Shown: in pieces, positions 16,240 through 25,540 of the stretch | How positions within the stretch are numbered: position 1 is the first letter of the stretch | Layout: each line of letters opens with the position of its first letter | Source: Patescibacteria group bacterium | GTDB lineage: Bacteria > Patescibacteriota > Patescibacteriia > 2-12-FULL-60-25 | Assembly: GCA_023229665.1 (NCBI GenBank) | Contig: JALNYW010000001.1 | Coordinates: 682,001-746,000, forward strand | Length of the DNA: 64,000 bases | Reading direction: 5' to 3' | The notes under the pieces: generated by a model | Told to the model about the DNA's origin: nothing | The model's database searches: none | What the model saw: only the letters and a program-made list of their open reading frames with translations | Translations under genes and position numbers: made by a program

Positions 16240-18442
16240 AGGCCGTAGGCTTGAGTTGGTCGAAATTCACGGAGAGCAGCTGGGAAACGCCGTCATCACC
16301 CATAGTCACGCCGTAGAGGATGTTCGCCTGCGTCATGGTGGCGCGGTTATGCGTGACGACCACGAACTGCGTCTTGTCGGCGAGCGTACCGATGATCTCG
16401 GCGAACTTACGGGAGTTGCTTTCGTCGAGCGCGGCGTCCACTTCGTCGAGCACCACGAATGGCGACGGATTGGTGGCCATGATGGCACAGATAAGCGCGA
16501 TGGATGTCAGGGCGCGTTCGCCACCGGACAAAAGCGCGATGGATTTGGCGCGCTTCCCCGGCGGCGTCGCCTGGATGTCGATTCCGGCGACTTCGCCTTC
16601 TTTAACCGGCACGAGAATATTCCCCTCTTCGTCCACCTCAGGTTCCGGCTGGACCTCGATTAAAGACGCTTCGCCGCCGCCAAACAACTTTTTGAAATAC
16701 GCGCTGAATTCTTTATCGAGCTTGCGGAAGGCCGTAGCGCTGCGCTGGCGGATGGTATCGTCCAGTTCTTCGACCACGGTTTCCAACCCGACAATGCCCG
16801 TACGCAAATCTTCCACCTGCTTGGACAAGAAGTCGTAGCGCTCCTTGGTCTCACCGTGCTCTTTGATGGTTTCCGGATCAATGCCGCCAATCCATTCGAG
16901 CTGCGAACGCAATTTTTGCAGGCGGGCCTGCGCTTCCGGAGCCACGTCACCCGCTTCCTTGGATGCTTGATCCAGCTCAGCCTCAATGGTCGGTGCATGT
17001 AGGCGGATTTCGGTGAGGATGGCGTCGCGACGCGTCTCCAAACGGGCCAATTCGATGGATGCTTCCCCGGCGCGCCGCTCCACGGTCTGCGCTTCGGCGC
17101 GTTTTTGCATGAGCTTGTGTTGCGTCTCGAAAATATGGGAGCGCTTTTGTTCTTCCCCTTTATTCCAAGCCTCCAAAGCTGCCTCGGCTTCCTTAGCCTT
17201 CTTGATCAGGTTCTCGGCTTCCTTGGCGATGCCGGCTAATTCCTTTTCGATTTCCGGATCGGTGGCCACTTCCTTTTCCGCTTCCGGTGCCGGACGCTGG
17301 AGTTTGGTCGCCAAATCCTGGCTCGTGTCGCGCAATTGCGCGGCCAGCTTCTTCACCTTATCGAGATTCGGTTCTTTCTTTTCCAATTCGGCATGCAACT
17401 CATCGTGCTTGTCGCGCAACCCTTCAACCGATTCGATAATCTTCGACAACGGCAAAGGCGACCACGGTTTTTCCGCGCGGACGGCGGCAACGGCTTTCTT
17501 GGTTTCCAATTTCAATTCACGTTCACGCAAAGCAGCGCGCTCGGCCGCGACCGCATCAATCGCCTGGCGAAGCTGGGCAAACCCCTCCCCTTGCGGGATC
17601 GCCTGTTCCATTTTGGCGAGCTCGGCTTCCAGGGCTTTCGCTTCGGCCTCAAGCGCGGCTTCCGCCGTGCGCGCTTCATTCACCTTATTCTGGGCAACGG
17701 ACAAACCCGAGGAAACCTGGGACCATTCGCGTCCATAATACGAACGTTCAAGCGTCCGAAGCTCGGCCTCGATGGTTTCGCGCTCCGCCAAGCGTTTGAC
17801 GTGCCGTTCGAGCGAGTTCAACCGCGGTCCGATCTCTGAAAGGATTTGTTCCGTCTGCAAAAGGTTCTTACGTGACTCATCGATCTTATTGATAGCGCTC
17901 GTACGCTTGAGCTGGAACGGGCGGAGTCCGAAGGCTTCGTCGAAAAACTCCTTGCGCTCGGCCGGCGTCGCGACCAGCACCGCGTCCACCATGCCCTGGC
18001 CGATCACCGAATAGGTGCGCTGACCGATGCCGCACTGGGCAAGCAATAGCACGACGTCCGACAAACGCGCGGCTTGCTTGTTCACTTCATATTCCGACTG
18101 GCCGTCGCGATACAAGCGGCGCGTAATCGCGATCTCGCCCATGTCTACGCCTTCGATCTTGCCATCGTTCTCCAAAATCATGGTGACCTCCGCGAAGCCG
18201 GAGCGAGAACGCTTTTCCGATCCGGAAAAAATCACGTCTTCGGACTTTTTGCCACGCAAAAGTTTGAGACTTTGTTCGCCCATGACCCATCGCAGGGCGT
18301 CGGCAATATTGGACTTCCCCGACCCGTTCGGGCCCACAATCCCAGTCACGCCGCGGCGGCCGGAAGCATCCGGACGGAACTCGACCACGGTCTTTTGGGC
18401 AAAGGTTTTAAAGCCTTGGATTTCCAGGCGCTTCAAATACAT
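16238..18442 (-). CDS. smc: Short SMC-like chromosome segregation ATPase lacking an evident hinge
   Basis: SMC proteins compact and segregate chromosomes. This protein has 734 residues from MYLKRLEIQGFKTF (ATG 18442); the longer frame to 18493 adds an atypical N-terminus. Walker A GPNGSGKSN is at residues 36-44. The signature LLSGGERALTS and Walker B FVVLDEVDAALDESN are near residues 640-675, with the THNRATM switch after them. Two Glu/Lys/Ala-rich coiled-coil arms of about 200-250 residues join through a short Pro-containing segment (EKPWSPLPLSKIIES) instead of the usual roughly 120-residue hinge. Bacterial SMC is normally about 1150-1200 residues. ATPase motifs are complete, so it is probably functional in an altered form. 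A RecN- or SbcC-like role is possible, but the head motifs fit SMC best. Confidence 0.85.
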   Translation of the reverse strand: MYLKRLEIQGFKTFAQKTVVEFRPDASGRRGVTGIVGPNGSGKSNIADALRWVMGEQSLKLLRGKKSEDVIFSGSEKRSRSGFAEVTMILENDGKIEGVDMGEIAITRRLYRDGQSEYEVNKQAARLSDVVLLLAQCGIGQRTYSVIGQGMVDAVLVATPAERKEFFDEAFGLRPFQLKRTSAINKIDESRKNLLQTEQILSEIGPRLNSLERHVKRLAERETIEAELRTLERSYYGREWSQVSSGLSVAQNKVNEARTAEAALEAEAKALEAELAKMEQAIPQGEGFAQLRQAIDAVAAERAALRERELKLETKKAVAAVRAEKPWSPLPLSKIIESVEGLRDKHDELHAELEKKEPNLDKVKKLAAQLRDTSQDLATKLQRPAPEAEKEVATDPEIEKELAGIAKEAENLIKKAKEAEAALEAWNKGEEQKRSHIFETQHKLMQKRAEAQTVERRAGEASIELARLETRRDAILTEIRLHAPTIEAELDQASKEAGDVAPEAQARLQKLRSQLEWIGGIDPETIKEHGETKERYDFLSKQVEDLRTGIVGLETVVEELDDTIRQRSATAFRKLDKEFSAYFKKLFGGGEASLIEVQPEPEVDEEGNILVPVKEGEVAGIDIQATPPGKRAKSIALLSGGERALTSIALICAIMATNPSPFVVLDEVDAALDESNSRKFAEIIGTLADKTQFVVVTHNRATMTQANILYGVTMGDDGVSQLLSVNFDQLKPTA

Positions 18443-18530
18443 ACGTCGTCCGACATGGTAGCGACTCCCGGGACTCCTGGCTAGCGCAGCCAAAGGCCCA
18501 TTTTTCTCGTGGTTTGACGCTATGTGCTAC

Positions 18531-18565
18531 GTGTTACATGCTACGTGCCATATGGCCAATTACCG
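18531..18565. repeat. Degenerate heptanucleotide repeat before rbfA
   Basis: Five 7-base units read gctatgt, gctacgt, gttacat, gctacgt, gccatat. The tract runs into the start codon region of rbfA (ATG 18552). Confidence 0.6.
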
Positions 18566-18902
18566 CATGGAAGCCGGATTTGAACACCTGCGCGAAGCAA
18601 TGGCGGAAATCATCCGTGAAATCGTTGAATTTCCGAAGGGGGTTTTGGTGACCGTGCTCGGCGCCAAGCTCACCGCCAATACCGCCCATGCCCGTATCGA
18701 GCTTTCCGTCTTCCCGGAAACCGCCCAAGACGAGGTCGTAAAGATCCTCGGGTATGCCGAACGCGACATCAAAAATGCGCTGGCCGAACGTTTGCGCCTG
18801 CGCCGCATGCCGCGCATCCATTACATGTTCAACGGTATCGAAGCCGAAGCTGCCAAAATCGAACACGCCTTAAACGAGATGAAAAAGAAGGGCGAGCTCT
18901 AG
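18552..18902 (+). CDS. rbfA: RbfA, 30S ribosome-binding factor
   Basis: RbfA binds the 30S subunit near the 5' helix of 16S rRNA during late assembly. The 116-residue protein from ATG 18552 shows the family pattern of an N-terminal helix (HLREAMAEIIREIVEF), VLVTVLGAKLTANTAHARIELSV, and KNALAERLRLRRMPRIHYMF. The start at 18522 would translate the repeat DNA and is less likely. It is followed 43 bases later by a DHH phosphoesterase, the common rbfA-nrnA order, although that gene has its own promoter. Confidence 0.9.
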   Translation: MANYRMEAGFEHLREAMAEIIREIVEFPKGVLVTVLGAKLTANTAHARIELSVFPETAQDEVVKILGYAERDIKNALAERLRLRRMPRIHYMFNGIEAEAAKIEHALNEMKKKGEL

Positions 18903-18904
18903 GC

Positions 18905-18933
18905 TTGACGCGGGCGCCTTTTTGGCCTAAGGT
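18905..18933 (+). promoter_or_regulatory. Leaderless-type promoter of the DHH phosphoesterase
   Basis: TTGACG 18905-18910, spacer 17, TAAGGT 18928-18933, with the ATG only 12 bases downstream. Confidence 0.8.
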
Positions 18934-18945
18934 GCCCTGTTCCCT

Positions 18946-19917
18946 ATGGATCCCTATAAGGCCCAATTAACCCAGATGCACGACGCGCTTTTGGCCGCCA
19001 AACGCGTGCTTGTGATTGGCGATGGCAAACCGGACGGCGACTCCATGGGCGCCTCGACCGCGCTCTACAATTGGCTGAAGCGCGAGGGCAAAAACGCCGC
19101 GCTGTTCATGTCGGTAGCTACCCCCAAGAATTTTCTCTTTCTGGATGGCGTGCGCGATTTCACCATCGACCCCGCCGTCTTCGATGAAAACTATGACGTG
19201 GTCGTTTCCCTCGACGCGAGCGATACCGGCGCCGGCGGTTTTAAGGATTTGATGCCCTGTTTGAAGTCCGGCCACCTCTTCGTGAACGTGGACCACCATG
19301 TCACCAATACCAAATTCGGCCATTTGAACATCGTCATCACCGACGCCTCATCGACGTGCGAAATCGTCTATCGCTTTTTTGAGACGAACCGCATCCCGCT
19401 TGATGACCGCATGGCCACCTCGATCATGACGGGCTTGCTCACCGACACTTCCCACTTCTCCAATCCGGCCACCAATCCCAAAGCTATGGCGGCCGCCGGA
19501 GCCTGCGCCGCCGCAGGCGCGCGCCATACCGACATCCTGAAGCATCTCGTAAAAAATAAGAGCGTCGCGTCCCTGCGCTTGTGGGGACTGGCGTTGGCGC
19601 GTCTGCAATTCGATCCGGAATTCGACATGACGATGACGTATTTCAAAGCATCGGATTTGGAAGGCATCCCGGGCGCCGACGAATCCGTCCAAGGTATTTC
19701 CAACTTCCTGAATGCCGTGGGTGCCGATTCCGATGCCTTCATGGTATTACGCGAAACGTCGGAAGGCACGGTCAAAGGCTCGATCCGCAGCATCTCGCGC
19801 GATATCTCCAAGCTCGCCCAGGCTCTTGGCGGCGGCGGTCACAAAAAGGCCGCGGGCTTCATGATCAAAGGCCGCATTGAAGAAAAAGGTGGCCGCGCGC
19901 GCATCGTGGCCGTCTAG
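18946..19917 (+). CDS. nrnA: DHH/DHHA1 phosphoesterase, NrnA-like
   Basis: NrnA-type enzymes degrade nano-RNA (2-5 nt) and/or pApA and cyclic dinucleotide products with Mn2+. The 323-residue protein has the N-terminal GDGKPDGDSMGAST motif (the usual DxD/DAD metal site), VDHHVTN at about residue 115 and SSTCEIV. The DHHA1 substrate-binding motif GGGGHKKAAGF is at about 294-304. Length is normal for NrnA. Genomic order after rbfA supports this subfamily. It is probably translated from a leaderless mRNA. Confidence 0.9.
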   Translation: MDPYKAQLTQMHDALLAAKRVLVIGDGKPDGDSMGASTALYNWLKREGKNAALFMSVATPKNFLFLDGVRDFTIDPAVFDENYDVVVSLDASDTGAGGFKDLMPCLKSGHLFVNVDHHVTNTKFGHLNIVITDASSTCEIVYRFFETNRIPLDDRMATSIMTGLLTDTSHFSNPATNPKAMAAAGACAAAGARHTDILKHLVKNKSVASLRLWGLALARLQFDPEFDMTMTYFKASDLEGIPGADESVQGISNFLNAVGADSDAFMVLRETSEGTVKGSIRSISRDISKLAQALGGGGHKKAAGFMIKGRIEEKGGRARIVAV

Positions 19918-19929
19918 CAGTCTCGTAAT

Positions 19930-19958
19930 TTGACTGCTAAATCGGTCGGGGGTAACCT
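19930..19958 (+). promoter_or_regulatory. Leaderless-type promoter of clpP
   Basis: TTGACT 19930-19935, spacer 17, TAACCT 19953-19958, with the ATG 11 bases downstream. Confidence 0.75.
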
Positions 19959-19969
19959 TAGATCACGTT

Positions 19970-20581
19970 ATGAACCCCTACGCTATCACCAACATGGACC
20001 CCAAAAACTGGCTGATTCCGACGGTTATTGAAAAAACCCACATGGGCGAACGCGCGTATGATATTTACTCGCGTCTCTTGAAAGACCGCATCATCATGCT
20101 CGGCACGCCGATTGATGATGAAGTCGCGAACGTGATCGTGGCCCAGCTTTTGTTCCTCGAAAGCGAAGATAAAGAAAAGGACATCAAGCTCTACATCAAC
20201 TCCCCCGGCGGTTCGGTGACGGCCGGCCTCGCCATCTACGACACCATGCAACTCATCAAGCCGAATGTCTCGACGATTTGTATCGGGATGGCCGCCTCGA
20301 TGGGCGCGGTTCTCCTCGCCGGCGGCGCGAAGGGCAAGCGCTTTGCCCTCCCCAACTCCGAAGTGATGATCCACCAGGTCTTGGGCGGATTCCAGGGCCA
20401 GGCGACGGACATCAAGATCCATGCCGAGCGCATTCTCGCGACGAAATCCAATCTGAACAAGATCTTGGCCAAGCACACCGGCCAGCCGCTCAAAAAGATT
20501 GAAGACGACACCGAGCGCGACAACTTCATGGAAGCGGAAGATGCTCTCAAGTACGGCTTGGTAGACAAAATCATCAAATAG
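19970..20581 (+). CDS. clpP: ClpP, ATP-dependent Clp protease proteolytic subunit
   Basis: ClpP forms the double-heptamer serine protease chamber that degrades proteins unfolded by ClpX or ClpA/C. The catalytic Ser110 lies in GMAASMGAV and His135 in VMIHQVLGG. The Asp is in the TERDNFM segment. NSPGGSVTAGLAIYD and KYGLVDKII are also present. The 203 residues are the usual length. The N-terminus is a few residues longer than mature ClpP, consistent with propeptide removal. No clp ATPase gene is in the window. Confidence 0.96.
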   Translation: MNPYAITNMDPKNWLIPTVIEKTHMGERAYDIYSRLLKDRIIMLGTPIDDEVANVIVAQLLFLESEDKEKDIKLYINSPGGSVTAGLAIYDTMQLIKPNVSTICIGMAASMGAVLLAGGAKGKRFALPNSEVMIHQVLGGFQGQATDIKIHAERILATKSNLNKILAKHTGQPLKKIEDDTERDNFMEAEDALKYGLVDKIIK

Positions 20582-20582
20582 A

Positions 20583-20623
20583 AAACATCCCCCGCACCAT
20601 ACGGCGCGGGGGATGTTTTTATT
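20583..20623. terminator. Terminator between clpP and the SpoIID-domain gene
   Basis: AACATCCCCCGC/GCGGGGGATGTT hairpin with a T-tract. It serves clpP and lies at the stop of the convergent gene. Confidence 0.85.
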
Positions 20624-23060
20624 TATACGCTCGACGCAATTCCGTTCCGGTATAGAAGTGCCTCAGGATCTGGTCATACGTCGCACCGTCCTTGGCATCC
20701 ATTTGGAGCGCGCCGGTGGCCGACATACCTACGCCATGGCCCCAAAGCGTCTTCCCGATATCATGTGGAACCTGGACCGACTTAAGCCATGGGACAGCGG
20801 CCCCACCCCAAACCTCGGTCCAGTCGCGCGTACGGCCGTCTGAGCGGGAGAAATAGGGCGTAATGGCCAACTTACCGTCATACGTCACGATTTGGCCGCG
20901 CGTAGCCTCTACGGCTGCCACAATGGTCGGGCTGCGCGCCTCGGCGCCATAACCGCGATACACCTGGTCATAAGTGGCGTCCACGGTGAAGTTGCGCGCC
21001 GCGTGCTTGGTGCCGCGCTGGACGTGATACATGGCATACGTACGGGCGGCCGTAAGCAACGTGCGCTGATATTGCATCGGACTCACATTCGACGTCTCAG
21101 CGATGCCGCGTAAATAATATTCGATCGGCAATTCGTTAATGACCCAGACCTGGTCCACTTGCGGGGCATAGCGCAATTCCAAGTTCGCGCGGAACGTATT
21201 GTCATTGGCGCCCGGCAACCATCCCACCGGACGGCTGAAGTCGCTCATTTCCATCGGCGAAATGCCATCTTGCGCATGCACGACATACCAGGCGCTGGAT
21301 TGGCCCGCGCAATCCCCCGTCATCGAATACAATCGCGATCCGCGGTCATATTTAACGGTGACGTATTGGCCGACGGCAAGCGTACACACAACGGCTCCGG
21401 ATGATCCTCCCGAACGGACTTCGAGCGGACTGAAACGCGCTTTCACCACCATCTTATCGTCCGTCGTGGCGAAGATTCCGGCGCGGATGATCGGTTCGTT
21501 GGGCAAGCTTGAGATGTCACCCGACAAAGGAATCGGATTCAGGGCCGGAATCGCATTCGGCGCAGGCTGGCTCGGCGTCGAAGGCGTGGGCGCGGTTTGA
21601 ACGGGCTTCGGCGCCGGCTCGGGTTCGATATATCCGTCCGCGGTTACCGTGATCGGAATATCGATCACGCCGCCATCCACCGGCTGATTATCCGCATATA
21701 ATTGGAAACTGGCCTGATAGGTCCCTTTCTTGGGCGGCGTCTTTACATAAAAGGTGAGAAATCCAACTTCCCCCGGATTCGTCACACCCATGACTTGGAC
21801 CGGCGTGGAAAGATCACGCCAGGAATCATCGCGAACCGAGCTAAGCTTCCCTGTCAGCGCCGGCGTCACGCCGCGCACTTTCAATCCACGGATATTCCAG
21901 GGAGCCGTACCGGTATTTTTAAACCCAACCGTGACCTCTTGGCGCGTCGTTCCGGCCAAAGAAATGGATTGCAGCGAACGCAATAACAACGTCGTGGCAT
22001 ACGTACCGCCGCGCGCGGACGATGTCTGGCTCAAAATCTCCGCCGCGCTTTGGCCCGGAGCAGCCTGTGAGATGAACTCCCCCGTCAAAGGTACGACGAT
22101 GGGCAAAATGATGCGGCTGCCCGAAATCCATGCCGCGTCTTCGGCTGCCAGCATAAACTCCTCACGGTAGGCGCCGGGAGCGCGCGGACCGCGTAATTCC
22201 ACCTTAAAACGCCCAATTTGGCCTGGTTTTACCTCTTTTTCGATCATCCGAGCGGCTTGGGAGCCATTCCAACTTTTATCGCGAAAGGCGCTCACACGCT
22301 CCTTTTCTCCCTGCACGGCATACAACGAGACATAGGGACCTCCTTCTTTTTTCCAGGTCTCGGTTCCGGCATTTTTCATGGCCACGGTCACGAAAATATT
22401 TTCCTCCACGTTGATCTGCCACTCACTGCCGCTCAAGCTCGAAACTTCCGCACGCCACTTCGTGGAGCCCGTGGGTAAATCCGAAGCGGGAACCGTGGGC
22501 GCCGGGGCTGACACAGTCGAAACCGCACCTTGCGTCTGGACATCCAAGTTCAAGGTAAAGCGTCCATTTCCCATGCGGCGCAAATTTTCCGCCACCAATA
22601 AAAAGTCGCTCTTATATGTTCCGACCTTGGACGGGGCTTTCAACGGGAAGGTGAACGTCGTAATACCGCCGGGAGCGAGCGTCGCGACCGGAAGCCGCGC
22701 GGGACGCATCGCATTTTCCCAACCCGGTGACGCAAGTACGGAATTTACTTCGGTACGGCGCGCATTGTCGTATGAATAAATCGAAACATAATTTTTACTC
22801 GTCTTGCTCCAGGTGGCAGAACCGATATTTTTTACCGTGACGGATACCGTAGAGGTTTGACCGGGCGCGAGTCGGGCCGGCGCATGCACCGCAATGATGG
22901 ACGCCTCATAAGCGGGCGTTGCGGCCTGGAGGGAAACCGGTGAAATCAACATTGAACACATCGAAACCAGACAGGCGAGAGCGCCCGCTTTCATACGACG
23001 CGTGTAGCGTGTCGCGAGAAGCGTGTGTGTAAAGCCCGTCATATCTTTCGAAAAGTCCAT
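20619..23060 (-). CDS. Secreted protein with NBR1-type Ig-like repeats and a SpoIID/LytB domain
   Basis: An 813-residue exported protein. The start at ATG 23060 is fixed by TTAGGTGA 7-14 bases upstream and by the promoter at 23114-23086, which rules out the longer frame. A signal peptide follows (MKAGALACLVSMCSMLISP, internal ATG 22994). Three beta-sandwich repeats follow, each with N-x-G-[ST]-x-x-W (KNIGSATW, KNAGTETW, KNTGTAPW), as in the Ig-like domain of NBR1. After a Pro-rich linker comes a SpoIID domain with LPIEYYLRGIAETS and the signature HGVGMSATGALQMD. SpoIID-family enzymes cleave denuded glycan strands. In a non-sporulating CPR cell it probably remodels peptidoglycan. A period-7 DNA repeat lies in the N-terminal coding region. 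Confidence 0.88.
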   Translation of the reverse strand: MDFSKDMTGFTHTLLATRYTRRMKAGALACLVSMCSMLISPVSLQAATPAYEASIIAVHAPARLAPGQTSTVSVTVKNIGSATWSKTSKNYVSIYSYDNARRTEVNSVLASPGWENAMRPARLPVATLAPGGITTFTFPLKAPSKVGTYKSDFLLVAENLRRMGNGRFTLNLDVQTQGAVSTVSAPAPTVPASDLPTGSTKWRAEVSSLSGSEWQINVEENIFVTVAMKNAGTETWKKEGGPYVSLYAVQGEKERVSAFRDKSWNGSQAARMIEKEVKPGQIGRFKVELRGPRAPGAYREEFMLAAEDAAWISGSRIILPIVVPLTGEFISQAAPGQSAAEILSQTSSARGGTYATTLLLRSLQSISLAGTTRQEVTVGFKNTGTAPWNIRGLKVRGVTPALTGKLSSVRDDSWRDLSTPVQVMGVTNPGEVGFLTFYVKTPPKKGTYQASFQLYADNQPVDGGVIDIPITVTADGYIEPEPAPKPVQTAPTPSTPSQPAPNAIPALNPIPLSGDISSLPNEPIIRAGIFATTDDKMVVKARFSPLEVRSGGSSGAVVCTLAVGQYVTVKYDRGSRLYSMTGDCAGQSSAWYVVHAQDGISPMEMSDFSRPVGWLPGANDNTFRANLELRYAPQVDQVWVINELPIEYYLRGIAETSNVSPMQYQRTLLTAARTYAMYHVQRGTKHAARNFTVDATYDQVYRGYGAEARSPTIVAAVEATRGQIVTYDGKLAITPYFSRSDGRTRDWTEVWGGAAVPWLKSVQVPHDIGKTLWGHGVGMSATGALQMDAKDGATYDQILRHFYTGTELRRAYK
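22992..23027. repeat. Degenerate heptanucleotide repeat inside the SpoIID-domain gene
   Basis: Units such as cgcgtgt, agcgtgt, cgcgaga, agcgtgt recur every 7 bases. The repeat encodes residues ahead of the signal-peptide core. Confidence 0.5.
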
Positions 23061-23085
23061 TTGATTTTCACCTAAACTTACTAAT

Positions 23086-23114
23086 ATATTAGCAATTTTT
23101 CGCCTCTCGGTCAA
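23086..23114 (-). promoter_or_regulatory. Promoter of the SpoIID-domain gene
   Basis: On the minus strand TTGACC (23114-23109), spacer 17, TAATAT (23091-23086) preceded by TGC. Confidence 0.85.
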
Positions 23115-23265
23115 AAACAGCGTATCTAAGACTACAAACGCTTCACGAGAAGGTTACTAAGCTGTGGATGAAACCGAGACTTGTCCACATTTCATCCAAC
23201 TCGCATACCGAATGTACTCGGACAAAATAGTATCGGTGAACGCAGGCAACGTGTAAAATGCCCAC

Positions 23266-24732
23266 ATGTCGCTGACTCGAGATTTAGCCCTGAATACGGG
23301 CGTGCAGGTTGCGGGCAAAGTCGTTTCCACGGGCTTGGGCGTCGCCTTGGTCGCGCTCCTGACACGCCAGCTCGGACAAGAAGGCTTTGGCATGTATTCA
23401 ACGGCCAATGCGTTTTTGCAAATGTTCGCATTGTTGCTCGATCTTGGCCTGAACGTAACGTTGATTGCGCTCCTTGGCGAACATGCGGACGATAAAGCCT
23501 ACGAAAAACGCTGCTTGTCCGCGCTCTTCACGCTCCGCATCGTGTTAGCCGTTATCATTCTCGGTTTCGCGGCTCCGCTCGTGGCGCTCGCCTTTCCGTA
23601 TCCATGGGAACTAAAACTCGCCATCTTTGCACTCACCGCTTCATTTATCTTTCCAAGCCTGAACCAAGTGGTGATCGGCGCCCAACAGCGCCATCTGCGC
23701 ATGCACATGGCCGCTGTTTCGGAGAATGTCGGACGATTGATCGCCCTCCTCGGCCTCTTATTCGCGCCGACGCTTGGCTGGGGCCTTGTCCCCCTCATGT
23801 GGGTGATTTCGGTTGCCGGATTCGTAAACTTCTTCATCAATTTTCTCTTTGCCCGCCGTTATGCCCCGCTCGGCTGGAATTGGGACCCGGAATTCTGGCT
23901 CATGGCCCTCAAGCGCTCCTGGCCAGTGGGCGTCTCCATCGCCTTTGGCCTCGCGTATTTCAAAGCGGATACCTTGATCCTTTCCTTGGTGCGTAGCCAG
24001 GCGGAAGTCGGTATTTACGGGGCCGCCTATCGCGTTTTGGAAGTCCTGATTACCGTGCCTTTTATGTATGCCGGCGTGCTTTTGCCCCTGCTTTCGCATT
24101 CCTACGTCAAACGGGACAAAGACCGTTTCCAGAAGCTGGTCAGCGGCTCACTCGATGTCATGGTGATCATGGCCCTGCCCATGGTGGTGGGGACGTGGCT
24201 CCTCGGTCCGCAACTCATGGAATTGGTTGGCGGGCCTGAATTCGTCGATTCAGGATACATTTTGCGCATCCTTGTGCTCGCCGTAGCCGTGATTTATCTC
24301 AATACCGTTTTTTCGCATATCGTGGTGGCCTTGGACGCGCAACGGAAGATGCTTCCGATCTATGCCGTGGTCGGCCTCGGCACCGTTCTTCTGTATCTCC
24401 TGCTCATCCCGACCTATGGCATGTGGGCGGCCGCCTGGCTGACGGTTATTTCCGAAATCATCGTGGGTATTGGCTCGCTTTTCGTTTCAAAACGATACGT
24501 CCCCATCGTCTTTAAACCCAAAGCCACGCTCGCCGCGATCGGAGCCTGTCTTGCGATGGCGGCCGTGGTGGTCGTGTCCGGCGCTCTCCCCGTCCTCGCC
24601 CGTATCCTGCTCGGCGCCGGAACCTATATTGCCTGCGTGATTTTATTCGGCGGCGTTTCAAAAGCGGTCTTGCGCGATGTCTTGAAGCTCCGGAGTGAAA
24701 CGCCGACCGAACTCGGACCGAAAAATTGGTAA
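23266..24732 (+). CDS. Wzx-like polysaccharide flippase (MOP superfamily)
   Basis: A 488-residue polytopic membrane protein with about 14 hydrophobic helices. The N-terminus (ALNTGVQVAGKVVSTGLG, then LLTRQLGQEGFGMYS) matches the polysaccharide-export branch of the MOP superfamily, which flips lipid-linked glycans to the outer face. Other family-like stretches are KADTLILSLVRSQAEVGIYG and AAYRVLEVL. A TAAAAT box about 8 bases before ATG 23266 suggests a leaderless transcript. It fits with the glycosyltransferases and ligase elsewhere in the window, though it is not clustered with them. Confidence 0.88.
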   Translation: MSLTRDLALNTGVQVAGKVVSTGLGVALVALLTRQLGQEGFGMYSTANAFLQMFALLLDLGLNVTLIALLGEHADDKAYEKRCLSALFTLRIVLAVIILGFAAPLVALAFPYPWELKLAIFALTASFIFPSLNQVVIGAQQRHLRMHMAAVSENVGRLIALLGLLFAPTLGWGLVPLMWVISVAGFVNFFINFLFARRYAPLGWNWDPEFWLMALKRSWPVGVSIAFGLAYFKADTLILSLVRSQAEVGIYGAAYRVLEVLITVPFMYAGVLLPLLSHSYVKRDKDRFQKLVSGSLDVMVIMALPMVVGTWLLGPQLMELVGGPEFVDSGYILRILVLAVAVIYLNTVFSHIVVALDAQRKMLPIYAVVGLGTVLLYLLLIPTYGMWAAAWLTVISEIIVGIGSLFVSKRYVPIVFKPKATLAAIGACLAMAAVVVVSGALPVLARILLGAGTYIACVILFGGVSKAVLRDVLKLRSETPTELGPKNW

Positions 24733-24734
24733 CA

Positions 24735-24758
24735 AAAAAGGACGCTGTTTAGCGTCCA
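24735..24758 (-). terminator. Terminator of the yvcK operon
   Basis: GGACGCT/AGCGTCC hairpin with an A-run on the plus strand, which is a U-tract on the minus-strand transcript. Confidence 0.75.
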
Positions 24759-25540
24759 GAGAGCAGGCGGTTGAGGTCCTCCTGCGAGTAGATTCCGACC
24801 GGGATGGTTCCGGCGTCTTCGCGGACGATGACGCCCGGCATGAGCACCGTGCCCGGCATGAGCAGGACGCCCTTGCCGACGCGGCAGCCGTCGCCGATCA
24901 CGCAGCCCATCTTGGGACGCGGAACCGTGACGCGCAGGCGGCGCGGGATGAGCCAGCCGGGAGACTTGAACCAGCACTCGAACGTGATCGGATCGCCGTT
25001 GGTGCGGGATGCCTCCTCGGAGAGGAGTTTGCCCGCTACGAAGCAATCCGCGCCCACGATCGAGTACTTGAGGCTTGCGCCGTCATCGATCCGCGTACGC
25101 GGTCCGATGATGCAACGCACCGCGCTCGCGTTGGAGGAAATGCGCGCATCGTCGCCGATGAGCACGGGTCCCACGATCAACGTGGACATGCGCACGCGCA
25201 CGTTCTTTCCCATCCAGAGCGGGCCGATGATGTCGGCGCCGGGATTCAGGCTGCGGCCCTCGCCTCCGAAGAGGTAGGCCGCGCCGGAGCTTCCCGTCGC
25301 GGGATGCGGCGGAGTTCCGTCCCGCTTCTCCGTGTGGGCCATGAGCGGCATGAGCGCGCTCAGCTCCTCGTTCCGCGAGGCTTCGGCGAAGGCCTGGCGG
25401 ACCAGGCCCGCATCGACTTCCCCGTGGTCATCCGCCGGGAACCAGCGCTGGTAAGGCGTCAGCTCCGGACGCAGGAACCAGCGCAGCACGGGCGGCAGCT
25501 CCCGAAGGAGATCGCCCAAAACCGGTATTCCATCATTCAT
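24749..25540 (-). CDS. Left-handed beta-helix (hexapeptide-repeat) protein
   Basis: A 263-residue protein whose middle and C-terminal parts carry hexapeptide repeats: ADIIGPLWMGKNVRV, STLIVGPVLIGDDARIS, AVRCIIGPRTRI, CVIGDGCRVGKGVLL. This fold occurs in sugar-nucleotide acyl- or nucleotidyltransferases such as the GlmU C-terminal domain. The N-terminal 90 residues are not a Rossmann nucleotidyltransferase, so it may be an acyltransferase-like or regulatory partner. A strong AGGAGG precedes ATG 25540. The start overlaps the yvcK stop by 8 bases, so the two are one operon. It is GAG/CTC-biased. Confidence 0.78.
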   Translation of the reverse strand: MNDGIPVLGDLLRELPPVLRWFLRPELTPYQRWFPADDHGEVDAGLVRQAFAEASRNEELSALMPLMAHTEKRDGTPPHPATGSSGAAYLFGGEGRSLNPGADIIGPLWMGKNVRVRMSTLIVGPVLIGDDARISSNASAVRCIIGPRTRIDDGASLKYSIVGADCFVAGKLLSEEASRTNGDPITFECWFKSPGWLIPRRLRVTVPRPKMGCVIGDGCRVGKGVLLMPGTVLMPGVIVREDAGTIPVGIYSQEDLNRLLSGR

